DNA of 64,000 nucleotides from Cytospora piceicola (Eukaryota; Ascomycota; Sordariomycetes; Diaporthales; Cytosporaceae): the NCBI GenBank assembly GCA_023375675.1, contig JALQBC010000001.1, forward strand, positions 1,612,001-1,676,000, read 5' to 3'. Under the pieces are notes generated by a model. That model searched no databases. It was not told the origin of the DNA and saw only the letters and a program-made list of their open reading frames with translations. How positions within the stretch are numbered: position 1 is the stretch's first letter; the number at the start of each line of letters is the position of its first letter. Position numbers and translations under genes: made by a program. Below, piece by piece: positions 22,585 through 32,928 of the stretch.

Positions 22585-24443
22585 ATGGCGACGGTAAAAG
22601 AAGAGCCTCAGGCATTCTTTTCCACATATGCGCCTCGACTGCGCGCTTATAGGAACTCCCTCTTGACACCCGTATTACAATCGTCGCAACCGACTGGTCC
22701 CGTTTCGCGCACCACGAAGCGCGGGACAACGATAATCAACTATGCCGAAGACGGCTACGAAATCGACGATTCAGACGATGATGACTCTCGACGGCGACCG
22801 ACGGGCCTGCGCAGTATGCGCCGGGAGGACAGCACCGCTGTTAAGTTTGACCTGGGCGACAAGGTGGACAAGGAAACGACAGCGCCTGTGGAAGTCCAGG
22901 GCATATATCGAGACTGGATGAACAAATCCAAGCAAGGGTTATCCGACATGCAGAACTATGCGCAAGCAGCCCTACCTCTCACTCTCATTCCCATTCGCAT
23001 CGACCTCGACATCCCAGCATTCGCGCCTCTCCCAGCGCATCCACCACCAGCCCCGAATATGCCGGGCATTGACTACACTGCGCCGCAATACAAGATGGGC
23101 GAGATGACTGTACCTTATAGACTCAGAGACACATTCTTGTGGAACCTGCATGAGACCCTGACAACAACGGATCAATTCGCGGCAACTCTTGTACAGGATC
23201 TCGATCTTCCAAACAAGGGCCAGGCTGTCGCCGAGATCAGCAAGCAGATTCGGACGCAACTTGAGGAATATGCAGGCGTGGCTCTGCACCCTCTGTTCCA
23301 CTCATACACTGCCGAACCAGCAACGCGGCCGAATGGGACAGGAACACCGGCGACACCAATGCCCCCAGCGACCGGCGCCGACACCCCCGGCGTGCGAAGC
23401 AGTTTCTCACACATGCCTGCAACGCCCTCGAAGCTAGGATTGTCCACGCCTGCCGCGGTGGCGCAAGAAGCTACCGCCCAAGTCACTGCAACCGCAGAGC
23501 ACATCTCCGCCGACTCGGATGACCTCAATCCCGACGATACCTACCGATGCATCATCAACTTGAATATCAATCTCGGCAACCATCTGTACACCGACAGATT
23601 CGAGTGGTCGCTCCTCCATCCACCTGGTACGGCCGAGGTTTTCTCGAAACAGACGTGTGCCGACCTAGGCCTGACGGGCGAATGGGTGCCTGCTATGACC
23701 CACGCAATCTACGAGGCCGTCCTGCGCCTTAAGAAGGAGGCTTGCGAGTCAGGCGGTGTGATCTCAGGCTGGGTGGGCGCAAGTGCCATAAATGGCGGCG
23801 ACTTCCCCAACGACGCGGCCATCACTGCGCATGGCGAGCGTGCCGGATGGCGATATGACCCGGAACACCTTGCTGATGAGTGGGAGCCCAAGATCGAGAT
23901 GTTGTCCAAGGAAGAAATTGAGAAGCGCGAGGGCGACCGCGAAAGGCAGATCCGTAGGTTACGAAGAGAAACGGCGCGTTTCTCGAGTAACACCGGCATG
24001 GTGGGCGGTGTGCCCGCGGGCTTTGGCTTCGCCGGCCTGATCGAGCAAGAGGGAGAGCGGATGGGACGTGGTGAGCGGAGTAAAAAGAAGAGGAGATTCA
24101 GGAGTTTATCACCGCTGCGGGGGAGCACGCCTGGTGGAAGGGCCACGCCCGACGTTGGGGGCGGTGGTTATGGCGGCGGTGGCACGCTGGCGGAGAGCGA
24201 GCGGTTCAGCTGGCGATGTAGGCATTGCATGGTCTGGGGAACGAGTGTCTGGGCCGTTCGTGATGGGCCCCACGGAGCAAGGGTAAGTCTTCTCCATTCA
24301 CATTTTCTGCTGTGCTTCTGCATATAAGCTGACTTGTCTTGAAACAGACGCTGTGTAACAATTGCGGATTCATGTACGAACGAGACAGGAAGTTGCCTCG
24401 GTGGACCAAGGACCTGCACAAAAGAGATGTCCGGCCCTTCTAA
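22585..24443 (+). CDS. SNF5: SNF5/SMARCB1-family chromatin remodelling subunit with GATA-like finger
   Basis: Exons 22585-24282 and 24348-24443 encode 597 residues. The protein has an acidic patch (IDDSDDDDSRR) near residue 60. Two SNF5 repeats follow, with LIPIRIDLDI, FLWNLHETLTTTDQFAATLV, INLNINLGNHLYTDRFEWSL and later HAIYEAVLRLKKEA. The C-terminus has Cys545, Cys548, Cys569 and Cys572 in a CRHC...LCNNCG finger of GATA type (C-x2-C-x20-C-x2-C), completed only after splicing. It belongs to the Snf5/Sfh1 core subunits of SWI/SNF or RSC; which of the two cannot be decided by eye, so the symbol is at family level. The start at 22585 has a good context (CACAATGG); an in-frame Met ten codons upstream is less likely. 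Confidence 0.88.
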
Positions 24444-25113
24444 AGTCTGCTGGAATGGAGGGTTTTCCAAAGAATGGAGGCGGAAGTGTCCTTTGCTAAT
24501 GTTTCTGCAAGCAATCGAGAGAGATCCTCGAGGACTGCGGACGGTTTTGACATATATCCACGTAGTGCTTCTGGGCAGGTTTGGACGGCGCTCCAATGCA
24601 TTGCTCTTGGTCATGTATGACTAGATCTAAGGAGTTGTTATATCCTCGCCGTGATGGCTTACTTCGACAGGTGTCACCTTCACCACCGAATAATCAAGGA
24701 CTTGCTGCTGAGTATGGAACAAGAAAGTACGGAAGTGCTGCGCATTTTGCCTATGCTGCAACGTGAGATGGAGCTATACTAGACGGCTCTGACTGATAAA
24801 GCATCGTCATTTGCCCTCCTGGTTGACAGAGAATGGAAACAAGCCAGTTCTGTTGCCCGATAGTTGGGGCATGTTGGTCGGTCCAAGTCGAAGGATGGGG
24901 AACAACATGCAGACCGGCGTATTACATAACGGTACCGTGGTTCACCGTATCTGAATGAAACGGCATGCCAGCGTCATTTTCACTGTCGCTGATGGTCTGT
25001 GCTCAGCTCCACCAACCCAAATTTCGTGATGTCGCCGCGACTTCGATAACACTGGAGGGTCTGCGGTAGTGGCAACAGCTATCATACTGAAACTATAATA
25101 AGGACGTCCTATC
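24444..25113. other. Intergenic
   Basis: No gene is supported. This is the 3' flank of Snf5 and the promoter of the small gene that follows. Confidence 0.4.
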
Positions 25114-25785
25114 ATGCAGGACCAGGCTCACACGAGCCCTCCTGCTTCTGTTGGGCCCAATGCCGCACTCGGTACTTCGAACTCCATGTGAGACCCCCGG
25201 GGCTGTTGACCCACGACCCCTTAGGGACACTGTTTCCCCGGTTTTCTGCCGATGCCTTGCTTCTGAGCCTTTCCTGCAATCAATACTGATATTGAAATCC
25301 ACCAGGCCAGTCGAAGATGCTATAGGAGCCGCATTTTTACTGCTGTTGGCAGACATTCAACGCCATGCCCAGTGGTATGCCACTTCATGTTCAACAGGGG
25401 CGAACCTCCACCATCTGACTGAAACTCAAACTGTGCTAGGAACCCTTTGTCTCGACACAATGCCATCCAGTCTTTCGTGGAGGACGTCAGGCGGCGAAAG
25501 GCGCAACCTCATGGGACCTACGATGACTTGGTTGACATTGCAGCGACAGCTGCCGCGCGCATCTTGGTCTATGGTGACGCCTGCCATGACGAGTGAGTAC
25601 GGCCCAGCCTGGTTATCTTCATACCTATTTCTTGGGCTTGGTGTCTGACTTGCCATAAATCCAGAAGTCGCAAAGACCCCCCCTCAGTAACTCTTTACCG
25701 GAAGATGCGATGGCTTGTGAAGCATGCTTCGTCCGGAGCATCGTTCGTTTGTCTCTCAACCCCCCCCCCCTCCCTCATAACGTAG
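25114..25785 (+). CDS. Small four-exon gene of unknown function, about 138 aa
   Basis: Exons 25114-25187, 25306-25374, 25440-25592 and 25665-25785 join in frame. All three introns have GT...AG ends, a CTGAC- or CTGAT-type branch site just before the acceptor, and lengths of 118, 65 and 72 bases. That consistency is the main evidence. The product begins MQDQAHTSPPASVGPN. It then has a helix-prone stretch (AIGAAFLLLLADIQRH), a basic/acidic helical part (AIQSFVEDVRRRKAQ, DLVDIAATAAARILVYGD) and a basic tail (LYRKMRWLVKH). No family was recognised. The stop is only 26 bases before the next gene's start, which is unusual. The last exon could belong to a different splice form, or the two could be one transcript. 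Confidence 0.6.
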
Positions 25786-25811
25786 ACCTGCTGACCTACC
25801 ACAGCCCAACG

Positions 25812-27542
25812 ATGGACCAACAGCTATCCGCCATAAACTCGTCTGATGACTATGGGGCAATGGAGTTTGAGGCTATCGAACGTCAAGAGCTTATGAACGA
25901 AGCCTACGACTCCGGCTATTCTGTCGGATTCGAGGCTGGCATCCGGGCAGGAGCAGCCCAGGACCGACTACAAGCCACTGAATTGAGCTACCCCGATGGG
26001 CTTGCCGCCGGTCAGCGCGCGGAACCGGACCGCGTGCGTGCCTATGTGGCGGAGGTGTCTAGTCGCACCGGCCATGATATGGTGATCTCGGGGCTGGTCC
26101 CGGAACCTACACCGCAATGGTCACAGCCGCCACGCCAGGTTGAAGCCGCCCCAAGTGCTCCAGCCCCAATTCTACCCGGTTATCAACAACGGGACAGTCA
26201 GTCCTCAAGGAGAAGGACGCCTCCGGTCCGCCTGAACCCCGCCCAAGAACTCCCAGAAGGAGCCATCTTGTCCAGCAGCATTAGCCCGTTCCATGGAGAT
26301 TGGAGCGGTTTCACAGAACCCAGCCCGGCTCCTGAAGCGACCATGCAAGTCCGGCCTCAGACCAGGCCTCGGAACGATGGTGACTCTCGGCACATGGTTG
26401 TTACTTGTGTATTCTGCGGCCGAGAGGTAACGGCCAGTTCCCTCCTGAGGCACAAAAAAAGGCGACATCCTGCCGAACTGACCGCCGTTGGTGTCGAGCT
26501 TCAATATTACCCTTGTTGGTGGCCTGAGTGCGGGATGCTCCAGGACAACCTCGTACCAAATCAACTGACGACACACCTGCAGCGAAAGCACAATTTCGCC
26601 CATCCGGGAGACTTGAATTCTCTGACAGAGAATTTGAAATACTACAATAGGATGCACAGGAATTTGGTTGTTAGCATTATCTCCGAATCTGCACAAGAAC
26701 TCAATGCCGTGAAAGAACGCATCAAGAGTCTCGAGGCCCAACTCCGTACACGAAACCCTTCTTATGTTAGTCGGCACGGGCTGCCGAACTTGAAATACCT
26801 TCATGAGACGCGGGCATGGGTCCTCGACCGTTTGTTGCTGGAGAGGGCATTACTACCGTTGGCTCTGCAGGAGCTTCGCCAGCTGAAGAGGGCTCGTGGG
26901 ATGCGTTCACAAGTCCGCCATGATGACGGTACATGGTGGGAAGTCGCGGACGATCTGGAGGCCGCTCTCAACCCGTCTGGTGCCCTTGCCCGGGCCGTCG
27001 CAGCTCTCCCACCGCCAGGTGATGGACCGACTGTTCACGTGAATGTGGGCATACTGGTCGAGGGCCCGAATATGAACGATCCGAGCTGGAAGCCCCGGTA
27101 CGCCCCGCTCCTCCAGCCAAACTGGAGAGAATCTACTTCAAAGGAGGAAGACCTGGACGGGGTCATTTTGCCCCCTAATACCGCCATTCGCCGGACCAAC
27201 TTCGAGATTGTGATACCCTCTTTTTCTCGACCTGCCTTTACAGCTCAAGATCAGGTCGAAGACGAAGAGGAAAATGAAGGCTTCCAACGCCTCATGGCAG
27301 AGATCGAACAGAGGGTGATTGACGATGATTCGCAACCGGATGACTGGAACGACGTGAACTACGATGAGATCGAAGAGATCGATAAGGTCGATGGCGACGA
27401 GACCCGCTACGATGCCGGTCCATCTACGAGGCGTTCATCTCAACTGCAGAAGAGGCCTGGGCCTACTGTATTAATACCTGGCCGCAACAAACGCCGCAAG
27501 TCTGCTCAGATCAAGGGGCAGAAAGAGGCTGACTTGCGGTAG
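25812..27542 (+). CDS. Zinc-finger and coiled-coil protein, 576 aa
   Basis: A single-exon frame starts at the Met at 25812. After an acidic N-terminus and a Gln/Pro-rich middle come CVFCGREVTASSLLRHKKRRH (in two parts: CVFCGREV and LLRHKKRRH) at about residues 199-219, a C2H2 finger. A second, looser finger has CWWPECGM ... LTTHLQRKHN. A predicted coiled coil (AQELNAVKERIKSLEAQL) follows. The C-terminus is acidic, then strongly basic (NKRRKSAQIKGQK), possibly a nuclear signal. A nuclear, DNA- or RNA-binding role is likely from the fingers but nothing more specific can be said. An in-frame Met at 25710 lies inside the preceding gene's last exon and was not chosen. A poly(A)-like AATAAA lies at 27635. 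Confidence 0.7.
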   Translation: MDQQLSAINSSDDYGAMEFEAIERQELMNEAYDSGYSVGFEAGIRAGAAQDRLQATELSYPDGLAAGQRAEPDRVRAYVAEVSSRTGHDMVISGLVPEPTPQWSQPPRQVEAAPSAPAPILPGYQQRDSQSSRRRTPPVRLNPAQELPEGAILSSSISPFHGDWSGFTEPSPAPEATMQVRPQTRPRNDGDSRHMVVTCVFCGREVTASSLLRHKKRRHPAELTAVGVELQYYPCWWPECGMLQDNLVPNQLTTHLQRKHNFAHPGDLNSLTENLKYYNRMHRNLVVSIISESAQELNAVKERIKSLEAQLRTRNPSYVSRHGLPNLKYLHETRAWVLDRLLLERALLPLALQELRQLKRARGMRSQVRHDDGTWWEVADDLEAALNPSGALARAVAALPPPGDGPTVHVNVGILVEGPNMNDPSWKPRYAPLLQPNWRESTSKEEDLDGVILPPNTAIRRTNFEIVIPSFSRPAFTAQDQVEDEEENEGFQRLMAEIEQRVIDDDSQPDDWNDVNYDEIEEIDKVDGDETRYDAGPSTRRSSQLQKRPGPTVLIPGRNKRRKSAQIKGQKEADLR

Positions 27543-28299
27543 GACGTCATCAAGCCGGCAGCAGGCCATTGGTGCCGATTTGAGATCTATACCTTTGCTG
27601 CGTACTCATCCCCCTTGTCGTCACCACTATTTACAATAAAGGTGTATTGGTGCATGTCGCTAGTGTCACGAATGTGCTTGACCGGGCGAATCTAGAAAAG
27701 GTTGCCAAGGTTTACTTGATCGCGTGCGGCGTTCTTTTACCGATATGATCTGCCAAATGACCGCGGGTGATGCAGAAGCTCATTGGCCATATGGACGCAA
27801 CACATGTCTTTTGCTCGAGATCATCGCATGTGTGACTGGCAATGATACGAACACTATCAGGGCGGGGACGCTGGAAAGTTCGGCTTTCTGTCATTCCGAG
27901 CACGATGATACCGCGATGTGTGGGAAGACCGTGGATGAGAGTTTAACATTCTGTAGGGTTGCTCACTGGAATATTTGAGCTCCTTATCACCGCATATGTT
28001 GGGGAGGTTAGGAATCGGAGAGGTGGACTCAAAACCAAACATTCATCCACGCAGATTTACAGGATGTATTAGTTAGCACCGTTCTCTGATCTGGTCAGAC
28101 CTCAGACTTCGTTCATTTCCCACGCCATCTATTCTGCAAAATCAAAATCAAAACTGCGGGATGGTCAATTGTTTTCGCCTCAAGCCAGTATCTTTCCAAC
28201 AAAACAAACACGTGTAAGCCGAAAGCATATAGCCAACGAACAAGCCACCGGTAGCGGCTTTCAGGACTTTCACGATCGAGCGCAGCCCCGAAAGGGAAC
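27543..28299. other. Intergenic, convergent
   Basis: 3' flanks of two convergent genes. AATAAA at 27635-27640 fits the upstream gene. No coding sequence seen. Confidence 0.4.
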
Positions 28300-28989
28300 T
28301 CAGACAATTTTATTGAAGAGGTTTGACCCTACTTCTGATTAGCTCTGGGTCCTTGACTGCTCGAGAAGATATGAGTACACCTTACCAGCAATAACAACTT
28401 GGAATTGCGAACGAGTCTGGCCCGTATTGACAAGATCAGCAGTCGTCATGGCGGTAGAGTAGATCCAGCACATGATGGACGTCATGGATGGCGGGTTCGG
28501 GCACGAGGCGTTGAGGCTCGGTGAGAGGCTCGGCGAGCGCTGGAAGAAGATGTTCATGGACAGGCACCCGGGCGTATTGTTGCAGTACGTGGCGCAGGCG
28601 GCCGCGTCGTAGTTGGCCAGGTTCAGCCAGCCTATCGATGTCGGAGGCGTCCTCTCTGCCCAGGCCAACTGGTTTTTAGCAACGTTGTTGTACCCGGCGA
28701 GGCTTGTGGTCGAGGTCGCAACGGTGGAGAAGGCGGTGTAGCTGAGGAACGCGGCCGGGGAGTCCGGACTTTTACCAAGCGTCAACAAATTCGCACGCCT
28801 CACAGGACTTTTTCAACGTTTGTTCAGCGGAGTGAGCTCTTACGTTACGGTCGGTCCCAGGCCCGCAGGCAAGTCGGAGGTGCACGCATTGGGTCCCAGC
28901 CCAACGACCACTTCGACGTTGGTGGGACCAGCTGTCGCGCCGCAGAAGAGAGTCAGGAGAACCGCAGTGCTCCAAAAATTGTACCACAT
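28300..28989 (-). CDS. Small secreted cysteine-containing protein, about 185 aa
   Basis: Exons 28989-28844, 28768-28386 and 28328-28300 join in frame. The N-terminus MWYNFWSTAVLLTLFCGATA is a clear signal peptide. The mature part has spaced cysteines in CATYCNNTPGC, ASCPNPP and IMCWIY. The last intron splits a VVIAG / SNLFNKIV end; the tail VVIAGSN is one I associate with a family of fungal secreted proteins, which is why this acceptor (28330-28329) was preferred over reading through to the stop at 28339. It is probably extracellular, possibly wall-associated or effector-like, but no function is known from sequence. Confidence 0.72.
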
Positions 28990-29411
28990 TGTGTATGCAC
29001 TGTGGTTCTAATGGTAGCTGTGCTTGTGAGTATGTTTTTGCAACTAAATGAGCGATGGAGGTAGGCAGAGAAGGAGAAGGAACCACACAAAGGATATGCC
29101 TCAAACACTATACGTCCATCTTATTTTACTTATACGCTCCTTCATAAGAAATTCGCAATCCATCCCCCCCTATGAATCCTCCATCATTGTTTCACTCTCA
29201 TTGACTACCTCAACTGACGCAATGATTACCGGCACATTCTCGTTAGTTCCCAGGGCTCAGTTGCGACGTCATCTTGAACAATCGACTTGATCGAGGGTGG
29301 CATTTTTGTGAGGCCACTGCATCTGCGATTCCTCACAAACCAGGATCTCAACATTCAGCTAGAGGTCAAGGCGGAGACTACAAATAGCGAGTGGGCTACT
29401 GGATGCTCATA

Positions 29412-29423
29412 TACCCTAGGGTA
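29412..29423. repeat. Intergenic palindrome TACCCTAGGGTA, copy 2
   Basis: Exact match to the sites at 12061 and 42537. Confidence 0.85.
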
Positions 29424-29692
29424 ACCAAGGAACGCGTCTATCCAAGCACGGAGCTGCGGAACCATCTCCGCTCCATTGTCCAGAATGGCTAGACAGAGAG
29501 GATTTTCGTGAATTGCAGTGACTCTCATCCGTTTTATCAATACTCCGATATCTAGGAAGCACCTTGAGCACTGCCAGAGTGATGGCCCATCGGTCTACTT
29601 GAGGCCTTTGGTCGAAAGGAAACATGCATTGCCTCCCAGCTGTCCATATAGCACAGGTCTCAATTTCCACATACACGGAGAACAATACGGCA

Positions 29693-29702
29693 TACCTAGG
29701 TA
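29693..29702. repeat. Intergenic palindrome TACCTAGGTA, copy 1
   Basis: Shorter relative of the 12-base palindrome, 270 bases from copy 2 of that motif. Confidence 0.8.
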
Positions 29703-30037
29703 CTGTAAAAGAATAACGCGTCTCTGCGCCACGCTTCATAAACGTGCTTTACTGGCGTACTAAAGTCCTCTAGTCGTGGAACTAAAGATGTTCGCGACAC
29801 CACGGATCTCGTATCGGGAGCACCTAATAGCGAGGGTTTACTTCTCCTAACCGAGGTCCTTGCAGCATCTGGTAGAAATCATGTATTTAGGTGAGTTCGC
29901 TCCCCCTTGACATGGGAGTTCCGCAGCTAATTATTCAAACGCTGAAATGCCCTTGATTTGCACGCCGGCCTGCGTACGGCACGGCAAAGCCACAAAGGGC
30001 GGCGACCAGGGCGCTCGAAATGGTGTTTCTGTAATAA

Positions 30038-30060
30038 TGCCAGTTCTATAAGAACTGGCA
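30038..30060. repeat. Perfect 10-base inverted repeat (hairpin)
   Basis: TGCCAGTTCT and AGAACTGGCA flank a three-base ATA loop. It lies about 500 bases past the 3' end of the channel gene. No T-tract follows, so it is not a typical terminator. Confidence 0.8.
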
Positions 30061-30426
30061 CCTTTAGGGTGTCAGAGACGCGTCAACTTAGGACTGGTCG
30101 GTCATTCCCCCCTAGCCCTCCCCATCCCAGGTTATAACAGAGGAAGAGAGGGGCTGTCAGATGAGATGAGCCCTGCAACTGGGCAAATTCCTTATCGCCC
30201 AAGATCCGTAGGAGTCAGCTGGACCGGAATATTTTCATTTTGACGTAAATGTAGAAAGGTTGATAACCTGCATATTGTTGTACTATATCTACACGCAAAG
30301 TGGACAGTTCCGCCCACTTATCGCCTCAAGTATTGCACAAAGGAAGAGCAGATTGAGACCGGTGGAACTATTTATTGCAGAACGTTTCGATACAGTTGTG
30401 CTGAAATTGTGAACAGCATGGCTTTT

Positions 30427-30471
30427 GAGACTGAACACGGTCCCCGAGACTGAACACGGTCCCCGAGACTG
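30427..30471. repeat. 19-base tandem repeat, 2.4 copies
   Basis: The unit GAGACTGAACACGGTCCCC occurs at 30427-30445 and 30446-30464, followed by GAGACTG of a third. The copies are identical, suggesting recent duplication. It lies about 85 bases downstream of the Yvc1-like gene. Confidence 0.9.
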
Positions 30472-30556
30472 TCTGGGGTTCACTCTAATTGGGTACAGGG
30501 TATCCTCTCATGAAACGACCTGACTTCATAATCCAACACTTTTGGTCCGGAAACGA

Positions 30557-32928
30557 TTATTCCAGCGAACCAGATTCATGTTTCGCTAGAGAGGCTCGCA
30601 CCTCCTCAACCTGGGCACTCAGCTCTTTCAACATGCGCATCATCATGGCCACATCGGACGTGGGCAGCGCGTCTATCGGTGATGTAGCCTCTCCGGGAGC
30701 GCTGACCGCAGACTGGGGAACGGGAACCGCTGGTCCGGGACCTGCCACGTTTCCAGGCGTAGGGTCTTGCTCCACAACCGCTGGGACCGTGTTGACTCTT
30801 CCGCGCGTGTCTTTGTTTGGTCCAGCCTGCTTCCTCTTGGAGGCCTTGGATAGCAGGGCTGCGGGGACCTGAACTTTTCGGGAGTTTATGAGGGTATGCT
30901 TCTTGTTCGATGGCTTGCTGCTCTTCTTTGCTTCGATGAGCTGGGGCTGGTCTTGCTTCGTCCTCGTGCTGATGGTGTCGAAGCCGAAGCTGAGCGCGGC
31001 CCGCTCAACGGCCTCTCGTCGGAGGGCGAAGACTTCCCAGCGCTCGTACATCCAGATGGCGCCGATCAGTGGGGCATGTGTGCCCTTGAGCAGGAGGATG
31101 CGGATCTGTCGAGCTGTCTTCTCGGGGGCGAAGAACAGCACGGGTCGGAAGAGAACAATTGGGATGAGGTTCTGTATCAGGTCAGCATTGGCCACAACGC
31201 AAATATGTTCTCAATGCATGTGTTGCACTTACAAATGGTGGCTGGAAGTATGTCAGCTTGTCTGATGTGACTGCTTCCAACACGTATACAGAGTATACGT
31301 AGAGGTACTCCTCGCGTGACGAGTCGAGAACCTGCCTCAGACTGTTGCTGATGTGTGCCATCATTGACGTGATAAGTAGCTGATTTGTCAAGCAGACGAA
31401 GACAATCATAAGGGGCAGTCCGAGGTAGGGCGAGATATTAGGTGCGATATCGAAGCCGACCACACCGGCTCCAAAGAATACCTTCAATACCGTAATGGAT
31501 AAGGTGTCCAGCGGGAAGTGTCCTCGTGCCAGTAGAATGAAGGTAGTGAAGAATCCGAGGTAGATAATCAGTGTGAAGCCCAAGAAGCGGATGAACTGTT
31601 TGGCCATCTCCTTCAGGCATGGCAGCAGACAGCCGTAGTAGGGGCTCAAACTGAGCAACGAGAAGATCCGGGGCGTCAGCAGCAGTGAGTGCAGCGCCAG
31701 GACGTTGAAGGCCCATTCCGTAGTCTCCTCGTGGCCGGTAGCCAGACCGATCATGCGAAGGACGAAGAACGCGACACCAACAAGTAGGATGCCGATATCC
31801 CATAGCGACCAGATGTCCGCCGAGTAGAAGTACGCGCCAGACTCAATAAAATCGTCCATCTCATCAAAGGCGAAGGCGAGTGTAAACATGTAGAAGAGAA
31901 CTTCCCAGAATGTGACACTATACCTGACGCGTTGCAGGGACACGGTGTAGAAGAGCGCCAGGAAGCCCAGGAAAAAAATGATTTCAAAGGTCTTCATGTA
32001 CCGTGGCACACGCAGCCGGCACCATGGGTCTGAGACCCTTTTCCCGTGAAAGCGTGGCTTCTTAACCGCGTTGACCGTCAGGCTGTCCCAGAAGACGATA
32101 TCGCCGTACCATATACTGTCGACTATATCTTGGACAGCACGCTGGCTCAGGAACTTCTTAGCTCCTGAGACGGTCGCGATCTCAAGCGTGTTCTTGAACA
32201 CTTCATGTCAGTAAACTGCTCGGAATAGGTGGGATGTCACCTGCGAGGGGACTGGAGGCTCGACAGCTATGGGGTTACTAACAAGGTTCATGAATGGTTC
32301 AAAAAAGCCCTCGCCCTGGATTGGCTTGGTGTCATCGCCGTTTGCAGTTCTGCCATCGCTATTGTGGCTTCCGTTTTCAGGCCGAGCAGAGCTCGCATGT
32401 CCGTTTCTCAGGCTTGAAAGGAGACCCGTCTCTTCATCGTCCTGATCATCGCCTTCGTTCTCATCATCATCACGGAGCTCAAAGAGCATATAGTCTAGAG
32501 CCTCTTGATCCGACAGAGTGAGTACAAACTGCCATGCAACCAGCTCGCAGGCAAGACCTCGCGCTTCGTTGATGTCACAATTGTCATCCGATTCGATAGC
32601 CTTGAAATGGCCCTTGAGGGCAACCAGTGCGGCAACAACGGCAGTGTGATGACAGTCCTTAGACAGATAGTTGATGAGCGGCTGAAGGGCCTTGAGGTGC
32701 TTGCTGCTACGCAGGTCATCCCAGCTCAAGGGCGAGTCGACGGCATCGATGATGTAGCTAGCACGAAGTGTGTGAGTTTGTGATATTTCGGCCGACCACA
32801 CCACCAATTGCAGGACTCAGGACTTACAGCGCCAGCTTCTTGGAGATTTCAGCGAAGCTCTCGTCATCTCTGATCGTGGGCACATCCGGCATGCCCAGGG
32901 CCGTCAAGGGTTTATCGTCAGAAGCCAT
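30557..32928 (-). CDS. YVC1: Yvc1-type TRP cation channel, about 720 aa
   Basis: Exons 32928-32828, 32757-32279, 32200-31233 and 31171-30557 join in frame. An N-terminal helical cytosolic region with an acidic stretch (DDDENEGDDQDDEE) precedes six hydrophobic segments in exon 3. The pore-region sequence LKVFFGAGVVGFDIAP and the following last segment (IVFVCLTNQLLITSMMAH) match the Yvc1 family pattern (FFG...GFD). The C-terminal exon is basic, then Pro/Ala-rich, ending in a coiled coil. Yvc1 releases Ca2+ from the vacuole on stretch or osmotic shock; the same role is inferred here. The second intron is the weakest point: the conspicuous GTGACA donor at 32240 gives the wrong phase, whereas GTAACC at 32278 restores it. 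Confidence 0.85.

Larger units (their letters stand above)
28990..30556. other. Intergenic with palindromes and a tandem repeat
   Basis: No gene. It contains the palindromes at 29412 and 29693, the hairpin at 30038 and the tandem repeat at 30427. Confidence 0.5.
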
